Source of the DNA: Tetracentron sinense
Taxonomy: Eukaryota > Streptophyta > Magnoliopsida > Trochodendrales > Trochodendraceae
NCBI GenBank assembly: GCA_015143295.1
Contig: CM026570.1
Coordinates: forward strand, 2,566,047 to 2,630,046
DNA: 64,000 nucleotides
Direction: 5' to 3'
Shown here in pieces: positions 1 to 12,524 of this stretch. The number at the start of each line of letters is the position of its first letter. The stretch's first letter is position 1. The notes beneath the pieces are model-generated. The model made no database searches. It was not told the DNA's origin and saw only the letters and a program-made list of their open reading frames with translations. Both the position numbers and the translations under genes were made by a program.

Positions 1-504
1 GCAAGACTCGAACAAAAACCCCTTTTTTCATCAGCGGAACCTCACTTCCGGTGACAAAATCAGATATCACAACAGATTTTAAGAGAATAATCGAACAAAA
101 TAGCTTCAATCAATCCACCCGACCGAGAATTGCAGCATAGAACATAAATCAAAATCCATCGTTTTTTAAAAAGTGCAGAGAGAGAGAGAGATAGTGTGTG
201 ATAAATGAAAAAAGAACGATCAGAAAGATTCGATAAATTAAAAACCCTAATACCAGTCTCTTCAGGTGGGCCCCGAAAGAGAGTGAAAGATCAAAAGTAA
301 AGTGCGAGACAGAAAACCCGTAGCCAGTAGTAAAAAGAGACCGAAAAGTCAAGGTCTCTGTAATTCTGTTCACATCATTATCTCTTTTTAAATTAAAAGT
401 CCGTATCCAAGTCTTAGAACGCATGAGAGAACTTCTCATGTACTCACATATATGCTACACCTGTCTATTTATTTTTTAGGTTTTCTTTTTATTTCATACT
501 AACA
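1..504. other. Unassigned AT-rich spacer with GA microsatellite
   Basis: No convincing gene is visible. A short GA microsatellite lies near 177-194. The stretch could be the upstream or leader region of a gene beyond the left edge, but nothing in it proves that. Confidence 0.4.
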
Positions 505-515
505 TTAATCGTTGG

Positions 516-2157
516 GGTTTTTCCAGATTGCCCCTTTAGTATGGGTTCTTCCCCAAATAACCAGGTTTTAAAAATTATTCTCTAAATGCCCCCACACACA
601 TGTGCATCTATTCGCACATGCGAATTTTTTCCATTTTATCCAAATCATTTGAAAAAAAAAATTGGGGTATCCCTACCTCATTCCGACGAGTTCTTCGTCC
701 CCACCTTATTTCCGATGGGAAAACTTCGTTCCCACCCCATTTTCGGCGAGAGATCTATGTTCCAAGAGCGTTCTTTTCATGTTCTTTTCGTGAAAAAAAG
801 TCATTAACCGAAGAACAACCCTCATTTTTGGGTTTCTTGTGTTTTTAAAAAAATGAATTCAAAAAAATCATTGCATTTATGATTAATTCATGAAAAAATG
901 TTTATAATCATTGTATTTATGGTTCAAAACCTTAAATTTCATATTATATATGTGTTTACATGTATTTTTTTTCATTTTCTATGATTTACAGTCATGTTTC
1001 CAAGCTTGAAGACGATGGTCGATGCATTTTGCACGGGGTCGATGCACTGTATCGACCTAGTGCATTTTGTACGCGATCGATGCATTTTGCATGAGATCGA
1101 TGCATATAATGCACGAGGTCGATGCATAAAATACACGAGGTCGATGCATTGCATCAACCTAGTGCATTTTATACGCGGTCGATGCATTTTGCAAAAGGTC
1201 AATGCATAAAATGCACAAGGTCGATGCATTGTATCAACCTAGTGCATTTTGTACGGAGTCGATGCATTTTGCACGGGATCGATGCATAAAATGCACGAGA
1301 TTGATGCATTGCATCAACCTAGTGCATTTTGTACGCGGTCGATGTATTTTGCACGGGGTCGATGCATAAAATGCACGAGATCAATGCATAAAATGCACGA
1401 GGTCAATGCATTGCATCAACCTAGTGCATTTTTTACGCGGTCGATGCATTTTGCATGGAGTTGATGCATAAATGCACGAGGTCGATGCATTGCATCAACC
1501 TAGTGCATTTTGTACGCGGTCGATGCATAAAATGCACGGGGTCGATGCATAAAATGCACGAGGTCAATGCATTACATTAACCTAGTGCATTTTGTACACG
1601 GTCGATGCATTTTGTACAGGGTCGATGCATAAAATGCACGAGGTCGATGCATTGTATCGACCTAATGTATTTTGTACGCGGTCAATGCATTTTGCATGGG
1701 GTCGATGCACTGTATCGACCCTGCGCGCAAAAAACTTCGAGGAACTCAGATTTTTTTCATTTTTTCTTCTTCTTTTTTAATATTCTTCTTTCAAAATCAG
1801 TATAAATGGTAATGAAGGGATATTTGGAAGATGAGGGGAGTGGGTGAGCTTCATTAATCTCATCCACGTATGTATCATCTTCTTCTTCTTCTTCTTTAAA
1901 TGAAGAACTCTCACCATAAATGGGGTGGGAACGAAGAACTCTCGTCGGAAATGGGGTGGGAACGAAAATCTTTCATCCACGAACCTAAATCATTCTTCTT
2001 CTTCTTCTTTTTCTTTCAAAATCAATGGAGGAGTATTTAAGACTTTTCATAAATACTGAATTATCGAAAATAGATTATAAGGGCATTTAGAGAAGGGTTT
2101 TCAAAACCTGGTTATTTGGGAAAGAACCCCATACTAGAGGAGCAATCTGGGAAAAAC
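516..2157. mobile_element. Non-autonomous Mutator-like element (MULE)
   Basis: Terminal inverted repeats of about 75-80 bp lie at roughly 516-590 and 2079-2157; the outer end reads about GGTTTTTCCAGATTGC on both sides, with a few mismatches. The 11-bp word TTAATCGTTGG stands directly outside both ends (505-515 and 2158-2168), which fits the 9-11 bp target duplications of Mutator-like elements. Inside the terminal repeats the arms continue as a looser inverted repeat (about 670-770 against 1900-1980). No transposase is encoded, so movement would need an enzyme from elsewhere. The centre is filled by the minisatellite listed separately. Family call: inference from repeat length and target-site length. 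Confidence 0.8.
1012..1725. repeat. Minisatellite, about 80-bp period, inside the MULE
   Basis: The marker CCTAGTGCAT recurs at 1056, 1158, 1238, 1318, 1420, 1499, 1581 and (degenerate) 1661. Spacing is 79-82 bp, with two 102-bp steps that look like one extra 22-bp subunit. Each unit is built of subunits around GTCGATGCAT with the palindrome ATGCAT. Several short open frames cross it on both strands, but they are products of the repeat, not genes. Confidence 0.85.
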
Positions 2158-2880
2158 TTAATCGTTGGTGTTAATTTTAGTGATGTGACATTTGTTGCTT
2201 TTTCGTAATTCATGAGAGGTTCTCTCATGCATTTACAAGAGTGGATCCGTACTCTACTTGCTAAATGGGTTTACAAGGATTACAATTTGCTAGTATGAGG
2301 CGCATAAATTAGTGTGAAAGACACCTTCCGTTTCTTTGCATGTCAATGATATCATGTTAAAAAAAAAAAGTTACGCAGGTATAAGGCGCAAGCAAATCGG
2401 GACTTTTCGGACACGGTAGTGTCTTCCACACACATTAAATGAGCGTGAGTCCTAATTGGAGGGCCTTCAATAATCGCCTTGTGGTGTTATTGAGTTTACC
2501 CAAAAAAGAATCAGCATAAACGATCATAGATGTTTATTTACAGTGGTTTGAAATTTTAAGAAATATTCTCGAATTTTCAATTTCAAAATCACCCAGGAAA
2601 AACTGGATGTTACGATTTCACTCGAAATTTTAAAATTTTGGTTGAAATTATTAAGTTCTTTAATTGAACATAATTGCTAAAAATATGGGGAAAAAAAAAA
2701 GTTTGATCAAGTTTTATGAATTTTCTAGAAATTTCAAAGTTTTATTTAAAAAATATTAATTCAGATTTTTATACAAATTATACTTATTTTAATAAGTATA
2801 AATTATTATACTTATAATAAATTGTAAATTATTTTTATGTTCTACTTATTAATTATTGAAATTGATAAAATTCGTAAATG
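1726..2880. other. MULE right arm and AT-rich spacer
   Basis: Up to 2157 this is the right arm of the Mutator-like element, with TCTTC runs. From 2169 to 2880 it is AT-rich spacer in which I see no gene. Confidence 0.5.
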
Positions 2881-2886
2881 AGCAAG

Positions 2887-3655
2887 TGTTGTAAGAGAGA
2901 GTAGAATTCTCGTCTCGGAAATGACGAATAAAGTTTCAATACTCCATTTATGGTATAAGTTTGTGCTCCCCATGACGATGTCAGATATCGTCATCTATAA
3001 GATGATTTCAAATATCGTCGTCTGTAGGACGCTTTTAGATACCGTCGTCATGAGGACGGTTTCAAATGTCATCTTTATCATGACGATTTCAAGTTCGTGC
3101 TCATGATAATGACGAATTCATGCTAACATTGAGGACGAAACCGTCTTGTAGGACGAAATAATCAGGAGACGATCTATTTACTCTGAAGTTATGTGAAAAA
3201 CATTGTCTTAGCATTTAATGTTGGTCATCTCAACCTACTTTTAACCTAAGACCTACCTTAGAAATAGTATGCACACATGTGTGACACGTATGAATGAAGA
3301 TTTGTCTGACATATTTAGTAATGATCATAAAGTAAGTTGCATGGTCATTCATGGGCATGAAGTGGCATCCGAACTTGAGCTTATAAATATCCAAGGCCCC
3401 TAATAAGGTAAAGATTACTGAATCTCGACTATTTGAACCCTCTCTTACGTATAAACCCATTGAGAAAATCACACTTAAAAAGCTCAAAGTCCTTAACACA
3501 TTTATACTCTTTCAAAGTTTGTTTTCTGTACTTCATCTTCTATTTATACTGACTTAATCATCAGAGGATTTTAACAGGAGAAACCCCCACCTACATCAAT
3601 AAAGACAAGCTGTGAACTTAACTTCATCCTTCTACCAGTTAACCTGAATTCAATA
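2887..3655 (+). mobile_element. Probable solo LTR (gypsy-like)
   Basis: Begins TGTTG and ends CAATA, near-complementary termini, with AGCAAG directly outside on both sides (2881-2886 and 3656-3661). A TATA-like TATAAATATCC lies near 3381, followed by the C/T-rich stretch and the TTTATACTGACTTAATCATC motif common near the 3' end of plant gypsy LTRs. No internal region or second LTR is present. A 6-bp rather than 5-bp duplication and the imperfect end keep this below certainty. Confidence 0.55.
2974..3108 (+). repeat. 27-bp tandem repeat, 5 units
   Basis: Five units of exactly 27 bp start at 2974, 3001, 3028, 3055 and 3082, each beginning GACG or GATG and carrying a TTCAAATATCGTCGTC-like core. 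Because 27 is a multiple of three, a short frame reads as 9-residue repeats. It lies within the probable solo LTR and is probably not a gene. Confidence 0.75.
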
Positions 3656-3661
3656 AGCAAG

Positions 3662-4207
3662 TGACACGTGGACAATCCAAAAAATCTTATCACAATTATA
3701 ATCTATAAAATATATTTAATTTAATAAGTATATAATAGTATAGTATATACTATAAGTCTATGCTAGTAAGTATATAAAGTATAATATAATAATATTATTA
3801 TAATAAGTATATAATAGTCTATAAACTACATTTATTTTATACTTATTATTTATAAATTATATAGAATATTATAAATTATACTTAGTCTAATAATAATTGT
3901 ACACCTAATACAAGATTTAAAATATAAATTACATATTATAAATATACTTTATAGTTTATAATTAACTAGTGGACCGCACGTGAGAGAGGGAAGAGGGAGA
4001 GAGAGCGGGAAGTTGAGCGACCCTAGTAATATTTTAAGGATATATTAGTCGGTCTTTTTGGAGTGATTGTGTTGAGTTACCCTTATGACACCTTAGTGGT
4101 TATCTTACTGATTGTATGTGTGTTTAGAGTGTTACATTATCACCTAACAAAAAAAAAAAAAGGATCAACATTTTTGTATTAAAGAAGAGAGAAGAAGGAT
4201 GAGAGAA
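3662..4207. other. AT-rich spacer
   Basis: Very AT-rich DNA with many TATA/TAATA runs (3700-3960), then a purine-rich GAGAG patch near 3985. No gene or element boundary recognised. Confidence 0.4.
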
Positions 4208-4505
4208 ATTGAATCACAATTAATTGCGATTAAACTCTTTCTGAGTTTAATCACACCCACATGTCAACACGTGCATTTTTTAACCTCTATTATTTATGGT
4301 TAAGATTCATTAACACTTGGGGATCAACAATATAAATTTGGTTTTTAAAAAATATCAACTATAAGAGTTAAAAATTTTGAACCAAATGTTATTGAATCTT
4401 AACTACAATTAATAGGGAATAAAAGAGAGACATGTTGTCCTGTGGGTGTGGTTGAACTCAGGGAGAGTTCAATCAATTCCAGTTAATCATGATTGAACTC
4501 AAGGA
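4208..4505. mobile_element. Foldback MITE
   Basis: Two arms pair over most of their length: left arm 4211-4330 (with TTTAATCACACCCACATG), right arm about 4385-4505 (with CATGTTGTCCTGTGGGTG). The core word pair around GGTTAAGATTCA and TGAATCTTAAC is the signature of the foldback family found repeatedly in this window. Confidence 0.65.
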
Positions 4506-4654
4506 GAGTACAATCGCACCCACAGGACAATCTGCATTAGCAACCTAGTGGTTAATGTTAACTAGCTAAGGCTTTAAAATAATAAAGAGAAATTCTAGTC
4601 CCAAGAATAGACTTTCAAACTAACTCTCATTAAAGATCGAATCTATCGAATTGT

Positions 4655-4980
4655 TGCCAATTTTGATTGAACTCAGGGAGAGTTCAATCACTCACAGGTC
4701 ATAATGTGTCCCTTTTAACTCCAATTAATTATAGTTAAGATTCACTAACTCTTAAGGTTCAACAATCTAACCTTAGTTTTTATTTTATTTTTAAATTAAC
4801 CCTAACATCAATAAAATATAACACTATTGTTATTTTAAAAAATATAAAAAATAATGTTAGATTGTTGAACATAAGGGTTGGTGAATCTTAACCACGATTA
4901 TAAAGGGTTAAAAGGGACATGTGTTGACCAATCGGTGCAATTGAACTCTCACCGAATTCAATCGCGATTGACTATGATTC
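4655..4980. mobile_element. Foldback MITE
   Basis: Palindromic element of the same family: left arm with GATTGAACTCAGGGAGAG and TGTGTCCCTTTTAACTCC, right arm with GGGTTAAAAGGGACATG and the matching GAATTCAATCGCGATTG. The loop is A/T-rich. Target duplication not identified. Confidence 0.65.
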
Positions 4981-6317
4981 GATCTCCTCTCATTATGATA
5001 GCGACACTTGTCATCGCTATCCTTCAATAGGTTAGAAAATAAGTTTTTTCAAAAAGAAAAGGTTATGGTTTCAACAGATCTGGACTAACAATCCTCAATA
5101 ATAAAATAACTTTTATTACCAATGCAGCAAATGTCCTAAACCTAGTTAGTCAGCGCTAGGGTTAATGCTGATCCGATCACTCGGATTTGTTAGAGCTCCA
5201 ATGAAGATGTACCTATCTCTTTCTTTCGCTTGGGCAGAAAATTGAATGAGATAGGTGTTGGCTACCAATTTTTAAGACGATCGGTTATTACTCGAGCTGA
5301 TTACAAGTCTTTGGAGTAGGGCAGTTGTAAATCAACCCCAAAAAATAAAAAAACAAGAGTAGGGCAATGGTAATCACATTTAGTCATGTAGTTAACAGCC
5401 GACTACAATATGGTTGGGGGTTGCATATAAGATGTTTGGTTTGGCCCACTTTACATGCAAGCTGTTCTAGTCTTATGTCTTGGATAGGTACTTGTAAGTT
5501 ATGCAAACTTTTGCATATGCCCTCATTAGATACTCCCGTATCATTTAATCCGAAATATGTGGTAAAAATACATAATTGTCCAAGTTTTTTTGGGTAGAGG
5601 TAATATAACACATAACACACAAACACATGAAAACAAACCTAAGGTAACCACTAAGGTGTATAAGGGTGAGTTCAAGCAACCACTCCAAAAGGGCCTGAGT
5701 AATGGAGGGTTGATGACCCCTTATACACCTCTTGCGAAATCAGTACCCAGCCGATGTGAGACTAAGAGGGCCCCATGTTTTGGTTATTATCTTTTTAAAA
5801 TGTTTACTGGGATTAGTCGATAATCGAATAATAGTTGATTATATATAATTAAATTCATAATTAGATACTTTTTATGGTTATAAAATCAAGATACTTGAAA
5901 GATAAGAAAAAATTAAAAATAATTTAATTTGTAAAATGAACAATAAATAATTGAATTTGTAAAATAATTTAATCAGGATATGGTCTTCTAATTAGATTTT
6001 TTTTTTACCACATGTGAGGAAGTGGGGAATTACATTTTTGTGTGTGGGAGTCCAAAAGAAGAGATAACCTAGGCACAGGAGCTTTCAACTAGTTCAATCG
6101 GAGCAACCCAAAAATGTCTCAAAAGGGGTAGTTGGTAATTACAAACACAATGAAGAGTATTTGTTAACACTAAATTTTTTCATAACTGCTCTTCTCAAGG
6201 CATTTTTTTGTATTGCTTCGATTGACTGTACAACCGAGAGTTAACGGAGCTGGAGATGGAGCTCCTAGTCATAATTAATCTCCCAAAAGAATGTCTCATG
6301 TCAGCGAAAATACATAA
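4981..6317. other. Unassigned spacer
   Basis: AT-rich intergenic DNA. Short open frames at 5367-5626 and 5590-5823 show no recognisable domain and no codon pattern I would trust. No element ends recognised. Confidence 0.4.
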
Positions 6318-6322
6318 CTCAG
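6318..6322. repeat. Target-site duplication of the gypsy element, left copy
   Basis: CTCAG at 6318-6322 is repeated exactly at 20322-20326, directly outside the two LTR ends. A 5-bp duplication is the usual integrase signature for plant LTR retrotransposons. Confidence 0.9.
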
Positions 6323-7936
6323 TGTAGGGGGAATTTTGATCTTTGAAAAAAATGGGGTTTACTGCAACCTCAATCTAGCCTAAATCTGATATCCAGACCG
6401 TTCTAAATTGAGTTATTTTTGGAAGAAATGATTCAGAGAACACAAGAAAGAAAAAGGGGAAAAAAGAAGGAAATGATTCAGAGGGAGAGAAGAAAGAACG
6501 ATGAAGAAAAGTAGTGACAGAATGCCTTTTTTTTTTCTTGATGAATCCTTTACTTTCTCTCTTTGTAAATTCTGTTTGAAAAACTGATTTGTTTTTAGGA
6601 AATCTTCTCGGAATTAGGAAAATCTCTCTAAGGAATCTCTCCCCCCCCCCAAAAACCTCTCTTTGTAGAGGAGGGGTCACCTCTATTTATAGGTGATTAT
6701 CAAAATTGTAACCAACTTGTACAGCTGTCATAACCGTTTTTGTAACCGACTTTTAGAGAGAGAATATTGGATTCCATCAAGATAAAGGCGTTTTGTCACC
6801 ATACCTCTTTTAAGCCTTTATGACCAAAGCTTTCAGATATTTTCTTCAAAGGTTAAAAGCGGTATTCACAATATCCATCTTTTAACAAATTCTATCTAAG
6901 CCCTCCAAACCACAACTCATCATCCTCCCCCAAAAGCAATTAGTAACTACATCGTGAAAGCGGGTCATACGCTTTCATGGTGTACTGTCCTACTGAGGTA
7001 ATATATCAGTGTTCAGACAGCAACACTCCTCCATAGTAATAATCATGATAATAATAATAATAACGATGATAATAATCACCTAATAATCATCTCAAGTCCA
7101 ATAGGGAAATCATAGGTGTTGGACGAGGACACCCTTCCCGTAGCTCAGGTCCAATAGGGAAATCATAGGTGTTGGACGAGGACACCCTTCCCGTCAGGCC
7201 TTAAGAGAAACTGAGGAAAAAAAATCCATCCTCAATGCTTTCTCCCTGACTGTCAGCCCAGGAAGTAATCCATGCTTCACTGGAATAGGTAATGAGGGGA
7301 AACAGCCACACTCATTCCCACGGGGAGGTACCACTCCATACCGTCCACCCTTGACAAAACAAATCTTCTTTCTGGCAGAAGTCATCAGAAAGGCATACCA
7401 GGAGGGTACAAATCCATACCACACCCATCATCAAGAGAAAGGCGTTGAAAGCCAGAGCGAGGCAATGAAGCCATATAGAATATCCAAAGGCGTTTTAGTC
7501 TGAATTAGCATCAAAAGCATTTAAAGCCTGAGACATCATCCGAAGGCGTTAGAACTCAAAAATAACATCCAAAGGCGTTAGAGCCTGAAACAATATCCAA
7601 AGGCGTTAGGACTTGAATTTGTGTCAATAGCGTGAGAGGCACAATAGTTTCAACTTTCATTAGTGACATAAGGGTAAATTTGTCATTAATGAGCAAAAAA
7701 TCCCTTTTTTATGAATTAAAAGCATAAGAGCTTAAAATCATCATTGATCATTAATGGCTAGAATCATCATTATCAGATAAACATGGAATTTTGTTAACTA
7801 ACTCTCAAAAATGATTTTAATATACATGATATGTTAGAACATCTTTTGAGCCACGTGTCATTATTTTATTGGAGAAGAACAACGTCCTTAAATTCAAAAT
7901 TTCATAAATCAAGCTTTTCAATAACCATCATCAACA
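6323..7936 (-). repeat. 3' LTR of the Tat element
   Basis: 1614 bp, matching the other LTR with about 8 substitutions and one homopolymer length difference. On the - strand it starts TGTTGATGATGG and ends CCCCCTACA. A TATA box (CTATAAATAG on the - strand) lies at 6683-6692. Inside are a doubled 50-bp unit (about 7096-7195) and four to five copies of a short AAGGCGTTAGAGCCTGAA-like motif (7490-7620). Confidence 0.92.
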
Positions 7937-8394
7937 TTTTAGCACCCTGTCTGTGAAGGCGCTTTTAGGCTTAATCTTACTTTAAAAGCGTCTGAGCAGA
8001 CAAATCATCATGACAAAAGGAGTTCATTAAATAATATACTATCATAAATTTGGCGTCTAAAAGAAACGTCTTTTCGGATCCTGCTTAAAACAGTTTTGCC
8101 ACATTTATAGCCAATAAGATCATGCAGCCAGCCTGTCACAGTCATTATGATCGTACCTTTTTTTTTGAATTTCGAATCAAAACGTGCCCCTTGGAAACCG
8201 CACATCATAAATGTTTAATCATTATAAAAGCAAATAATCAGTTCCTTATTGCTTTACTGTTCATCTTCTTCTTCGTGCAAGCATACTTTGAGTTTTTATC
8301 TTTCTTCTGTGCTCGGGTTTTCATTGATCTTATTGTGGTTTTCAAGGATCTCAATCTTTTATTTGGAATTCCAGAACATCTTCTTAGAATTCTG

Positions 8395-11300
8395 GTGAGT
8401 CTTTGCTTTCTTACTTCTTTGTTTACCATTTCTATTTGATTGTTCATACTTATGCTTGCTGTTTTTTTTTATTTTTTATTATTATTATTTTTTTTCGTCA
8501 TTGTAGAAGTTTTGATCATCTGTAAATCATGTCATTTTGTCTACTTTTGTTCTTTTATTGTTGTTATTATATGTATGTTATTGTTATTTGTTTCATCATT
8601 CATTTTCATCATTTTTTTTTTTACACACTGTAATTTATTTATTTTTATTTCTGCAACTTTTACGCTTTCAGCTATGGCATCTTCTTCTCAAAAAAATATT
8701 TTAAGTAACGAATTTTGGGATTCAGCTATGCATCATTCCTGGGATACCGCTGTTCCTCCAGATGGATGGTCATTGCCCTATGGTGACATCGATGGAACTA
8801 AAGGATTTTGTCCACCTCCTTTTGCTACTACTATGTTCAGAATAGAAAGAAAAGATTTCACGCTTTCTCAGGTAAATTTTAGTTCTCATAGCGGTTGTAC
8901 CAAGGAGTGGACAGCTTGGTGTGATTATATACTCACTCACTCAGAGTATGGGCCAAAACTTCATGCAGCTGAGATTTTTAAAGCTATAGAGCTTTCAAAG
9001 GATTTTGAGATTAGGAAAGATACAGACAGTTTATCTCAGTTAATTACTAGGTGGAATAGTCAAACTCACACTTTTATTACTTCATGGGGAGAAATCACCC
9101 CTACTTTAGAAGATGTGATGGCGTTATGGAGATTACCCGTTTTCGGGAATAATGATATACAAGATATTGTTTTGAGTAGAGAAGAGATAAAAGCGTCAAG
9201 ACTTTTGCATGCTCTGATTTGGGAATCGAGAATAAATCCTGTTTGGGGAGCTTCAAAGGAGTCCCATGCAAGGCGGCCAAATTTCTACGGCTGGGTACGC
9301 TATTTCTTCAGGGAGAAAGGCCCTATGAACAAGGAGACAGGAGTCAGAGACTATCAATATGGAAAAGAGTACAAGTCTCCTTTAGAGTTGACAGCGTTCA
9401 TCTGCATGTGGCTGTCGAGATATGTCTTTGAAGGCGCTCCTACTGACAAGGTTTTGGATAGACTGTTTCCATTGGCTTTCCGCCTTGCTGACGGTCAGAG
9501 TTTCCCTCTAGGAATTTATTTTTTGGGAACTTTATACAAGAATTTAGATCAAATTCATAAGTGTCAGGCCTGGTCAGCAGGTTCTTTTCACATAGAATCA
9601 TTTGTTCATACCGCTTTTCTTCAAATGTGGTTATGGGAACGCTTTCCCGGTTATGCGCCTTCAGCTAGGCAGTTTTCTCCTTTGCAAGCTGATGATACCG
9701 CTGTTGAAGATCTCCCAAGTCCAAGGGCATGGCGGTGGAGTAGCATTGCCAGAAAGAAGGATGCGTTGATCTTTGACTTTATTGACAAGGAGAAATGTTT
9801 CTGCTTCAGACCTTACATTGAGCTTCTAAGAGGTATTGAAAGATTCTTTTATCATTCTGAGGAGCCTTTATCTTTTATAGGCATGAGTACTGAAGAGAGA
9901 GCAGACGTTTCTTTGAAGGATTTTCACTGTTTTGCCATTTTGTCCAAGTGTCATTTGATCGGTTTATACAGCGTTGATGGCGGTAAAACCAACAGTTTCT
10001 GCCTTGAATCTTACAATCCCGATCGGTGTCTGAGGCAGTTTGGGCTTGATCAAGGCGTTCCAGATGGTACAGCTGAATCCTTTTCTCTAAAAAGAACCAT
10101 GAAGGCTTTCATTCTGGAGAGTTGGTCTTTAAACTTAAGGCCATCTGTTGCCGGTTTCTACTTGGCTGGGGAGCATAGAATAGGCAGATGTACGAAGAAC
10201 TATCAGCTTTTCTGGAAAGCTTGCATTGCTACCTTCAAAACCTTTGTTCAAAGTCCGCCAATGCTCAGTCAAACGGTTAATTTGGCTATGGACAAAGAAA
10301 AATGTCTGAAAGAGCCCCCTGGTGCAGGCAAGAAAAGGAAAGCGGTAGCTTCTCCTCACAAGAAGCCTAAATCAAGAACTGCTGTTGGAGGTTTTTCAGA
10401 GATCCGAGAGGAAAACATTACTCCTCCTCAACCTGCAATTATTACTGCTCCAAAGGCGGCTACTCCAAGAGCGCCTAGAATCAAAAAGATTGCAATAAAA
10501 AGGAAGGCACCTCCTTCTAAGAAGCGAAAGAGCCAATCAGTAAGCAAAGTTTTTATAATTAAAGCATTTTTCTTATTCATACGTTTTTCAATTTCTCATT
10601 TGTATAATTTTTTGTCACTTATATATATATATTTTTTTAATCTGTCACAGGATCCTTCTTCTGATAGTGAAGATAACGAGCCTTTGATTGTGCGCAAGCA
10701 GAATCTACAGACTCAACATGAGTTAGGAAGGACTGAGGCTTCTGTCACTCAGGAGAAAAACACAGCACCGCTTTCGGATGTTGGTGCAGGGAGCTCTAGA
10801 ACTCCAGCTACTCCAGTGGGACTCAGCATCCCTGAAGATAATGTTGCCGATATTCCTTTCCCTCCATCGGCGGAAGCAAGAGTACAAGTTGAGAATTTGG
10901 CCAATGTTTGGCCTGAGAGTGAACCCAGTTCCTCTCCGCTTTCCCAAAAGAAAGATCAATCTTCTAAAGCTTCTGGTGTTCGGAGAACTGCAAATCCTGC
11001 CAGAACTATTGACATAGCCAAGGCGTTAACATCTCTGAAGAGAATGAGATCGCAAGCTATCAAGGCAAAGTCACTTCTTCTGCAAAGGACAGCGCAATCT
11101 TCATCACCTCTTATGATTGACGCTATCGATGATTCTGAGGGCGTAGGTTAGTAGCAGTTAAAAAATGTTTTATCAATATACATGCTCATATGCTTATTAT
11201 TACAATCATTATAGTGCTTTAACAGTATGTTTTATTTTGAAGGCCCTTCTGAAAGCGTTCCGGCTGAAATACCAGAAAATATTGCTTCTGCAACAGTTGA

Positions 11301-12423
11301 GATCCCTTCTGATGATCTTCCCAAAGACAAAAACGCTGTTGAGGCTGAAGTGCACAATATTTTTGACGAAAGAACTTCTGGAGTTGAAGCTTTAGAACAG
11401 CTTATGGATGTGGACCCTCCTTCAGCCAGTGAGATAGCTTTTTTCTCTTCTGTGGTTCAAAACTCTGAGCAGCAGCCTTTTGAAGATCTTCCTGCAATCA
11501 TATCGGAGACTTCTACTCCCCTTGACAACACTTCTTCTGTTGATAAAAGCGCTCACACACCGATTTCTTCAACTGAGAACATCAATGTTCAAATGATTGC
11601 TTCTACTGAAAGCGTTATCATTGGCTCTTCAGAACAGATTGTTGAGGAGGAGAATATTAATGCTGAAACTGAAGTCGCTCCAAGAAGTATTCATGAAGAT
11701 ACTTCAGTCATTGGTTCCAGTATGGAGACCGCTTCATCAGAATTGTTCGCTTTTGTGGGGATTTTTGTGAGTGAAGATGCTGTTACTCCTTCCACTTCAA
11801 CTGCGCTGACACCAACTGATTCTTCGGATGAGATTTTAAGGCGTTATCCTGTATCTGAAAGCTCTCTCCCTTTATGGTCAGAAATAGCAAAACGTTACAA
11901 GGACATAACTTCCTCTTGTTCTTTGAAGAACCCTATCATCAGGGCGGGCTGTATAGAAACAGTGTGTTCTATTATTCGGAACATTAGAGATATCAAGCCT
12001 CATCTTACGCCTTTGAGGATGAAGACCTTCGAGGATTGGATTCAAGAGCTGAAAGAACTTGAGAACATCAATGTTGATGTGAAATGGCTGGTGGATTTTT
12101 TGAATATTTTGTCTATCACTTTCTTCCAGGCCAAGAATTTTGCTAAGTTGAAAAGTTCTTATTCAAGCAAGATTGTTAAAGCGGAAGAAATCAAGAAAGC
12201 AATATCAAGTGATCAGGATAACATTCATATTATTCGTCAAGAAATTGCCCGCCATCAGGCCATGCTGGAAGAAAAAGAAAAAGGAATAAAAGCTGCTCAA
12301 GATAGTCTGTCAGTTCTACAGGAAGAAATCAAAGCAGATCATGAAGAATATATTCGTCTAAAGGCTTCTGCTGAAAGACTTGTATATCTAAATGAGAAAG
12401 GCTTTACTGCTGACATTTTGTAA
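8395..12423 (+). CDS. Antisense accessory gene with plant mobile domain (PMD)
   Basis: Lies between integrase and the 3' LTR of the Tat element, on the strand opposite gag-pol. The likely start is the ATG at 8674 (MASSSQKNILSNEF), just after a T-rich intron-like segment at about 8395-8671 (GTGAGT to TTTCAG). The region from 8674 to about 10270 reads as a plant mobile domain: the motif RWNSQTHTFITSWGEITPTL followed by EDVMALWRLPVFG is typical of that family. A basic, proline-rich stretch with KRK clusters (about 10330-10530) could be a nuclear signal. Further T-rich intron-like segments lie near 10539-10650 and 11144-11242. The last part is acidic and Ser/Thr-rich and ends in a coiled coil (about 12150-12420). 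PMD proteins are known both as host silencing-related factors and inside transposons; its role here is unknown. Capture from a host gene is an inference. Confidence 0.75.
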
Positions 12424-12524
12424 AAGCTTTTCTCTTTTTTTTTTTTTTTGTAACTCTTGTCAAATTTTATATGAATACAAAAGGAAAAATTTTGTTACTT
12501 TTCTTATTAAGCATAGTACTTTTT

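Noticed and set aside
149-439. 96-residue frame on the - strand at the left edge
   Set aside because: Composition is low-complexity and hydrophobic, with no domain and no supporting signal.
1012-1725. CRISPR-like array
   Set aside because: Units adjoin without unique spacers and lie within a plant MULE; this is a minisatellite.
972-1805. Several overlapping open frames with Cys/His-rich repeats
   Set aside because: They arise from reading the 80-bp minisatellite in different frames on both strands; no real codon pattern.
8440-8673. Hydrophobic N-terminal extension of the antisense PMD gene
   Set aside because: The stretch is T-rich and sits between a GTGAGT donor and a TTTCAG acceptor; it looks like intron read through in frame, so the start was placed at 8674.
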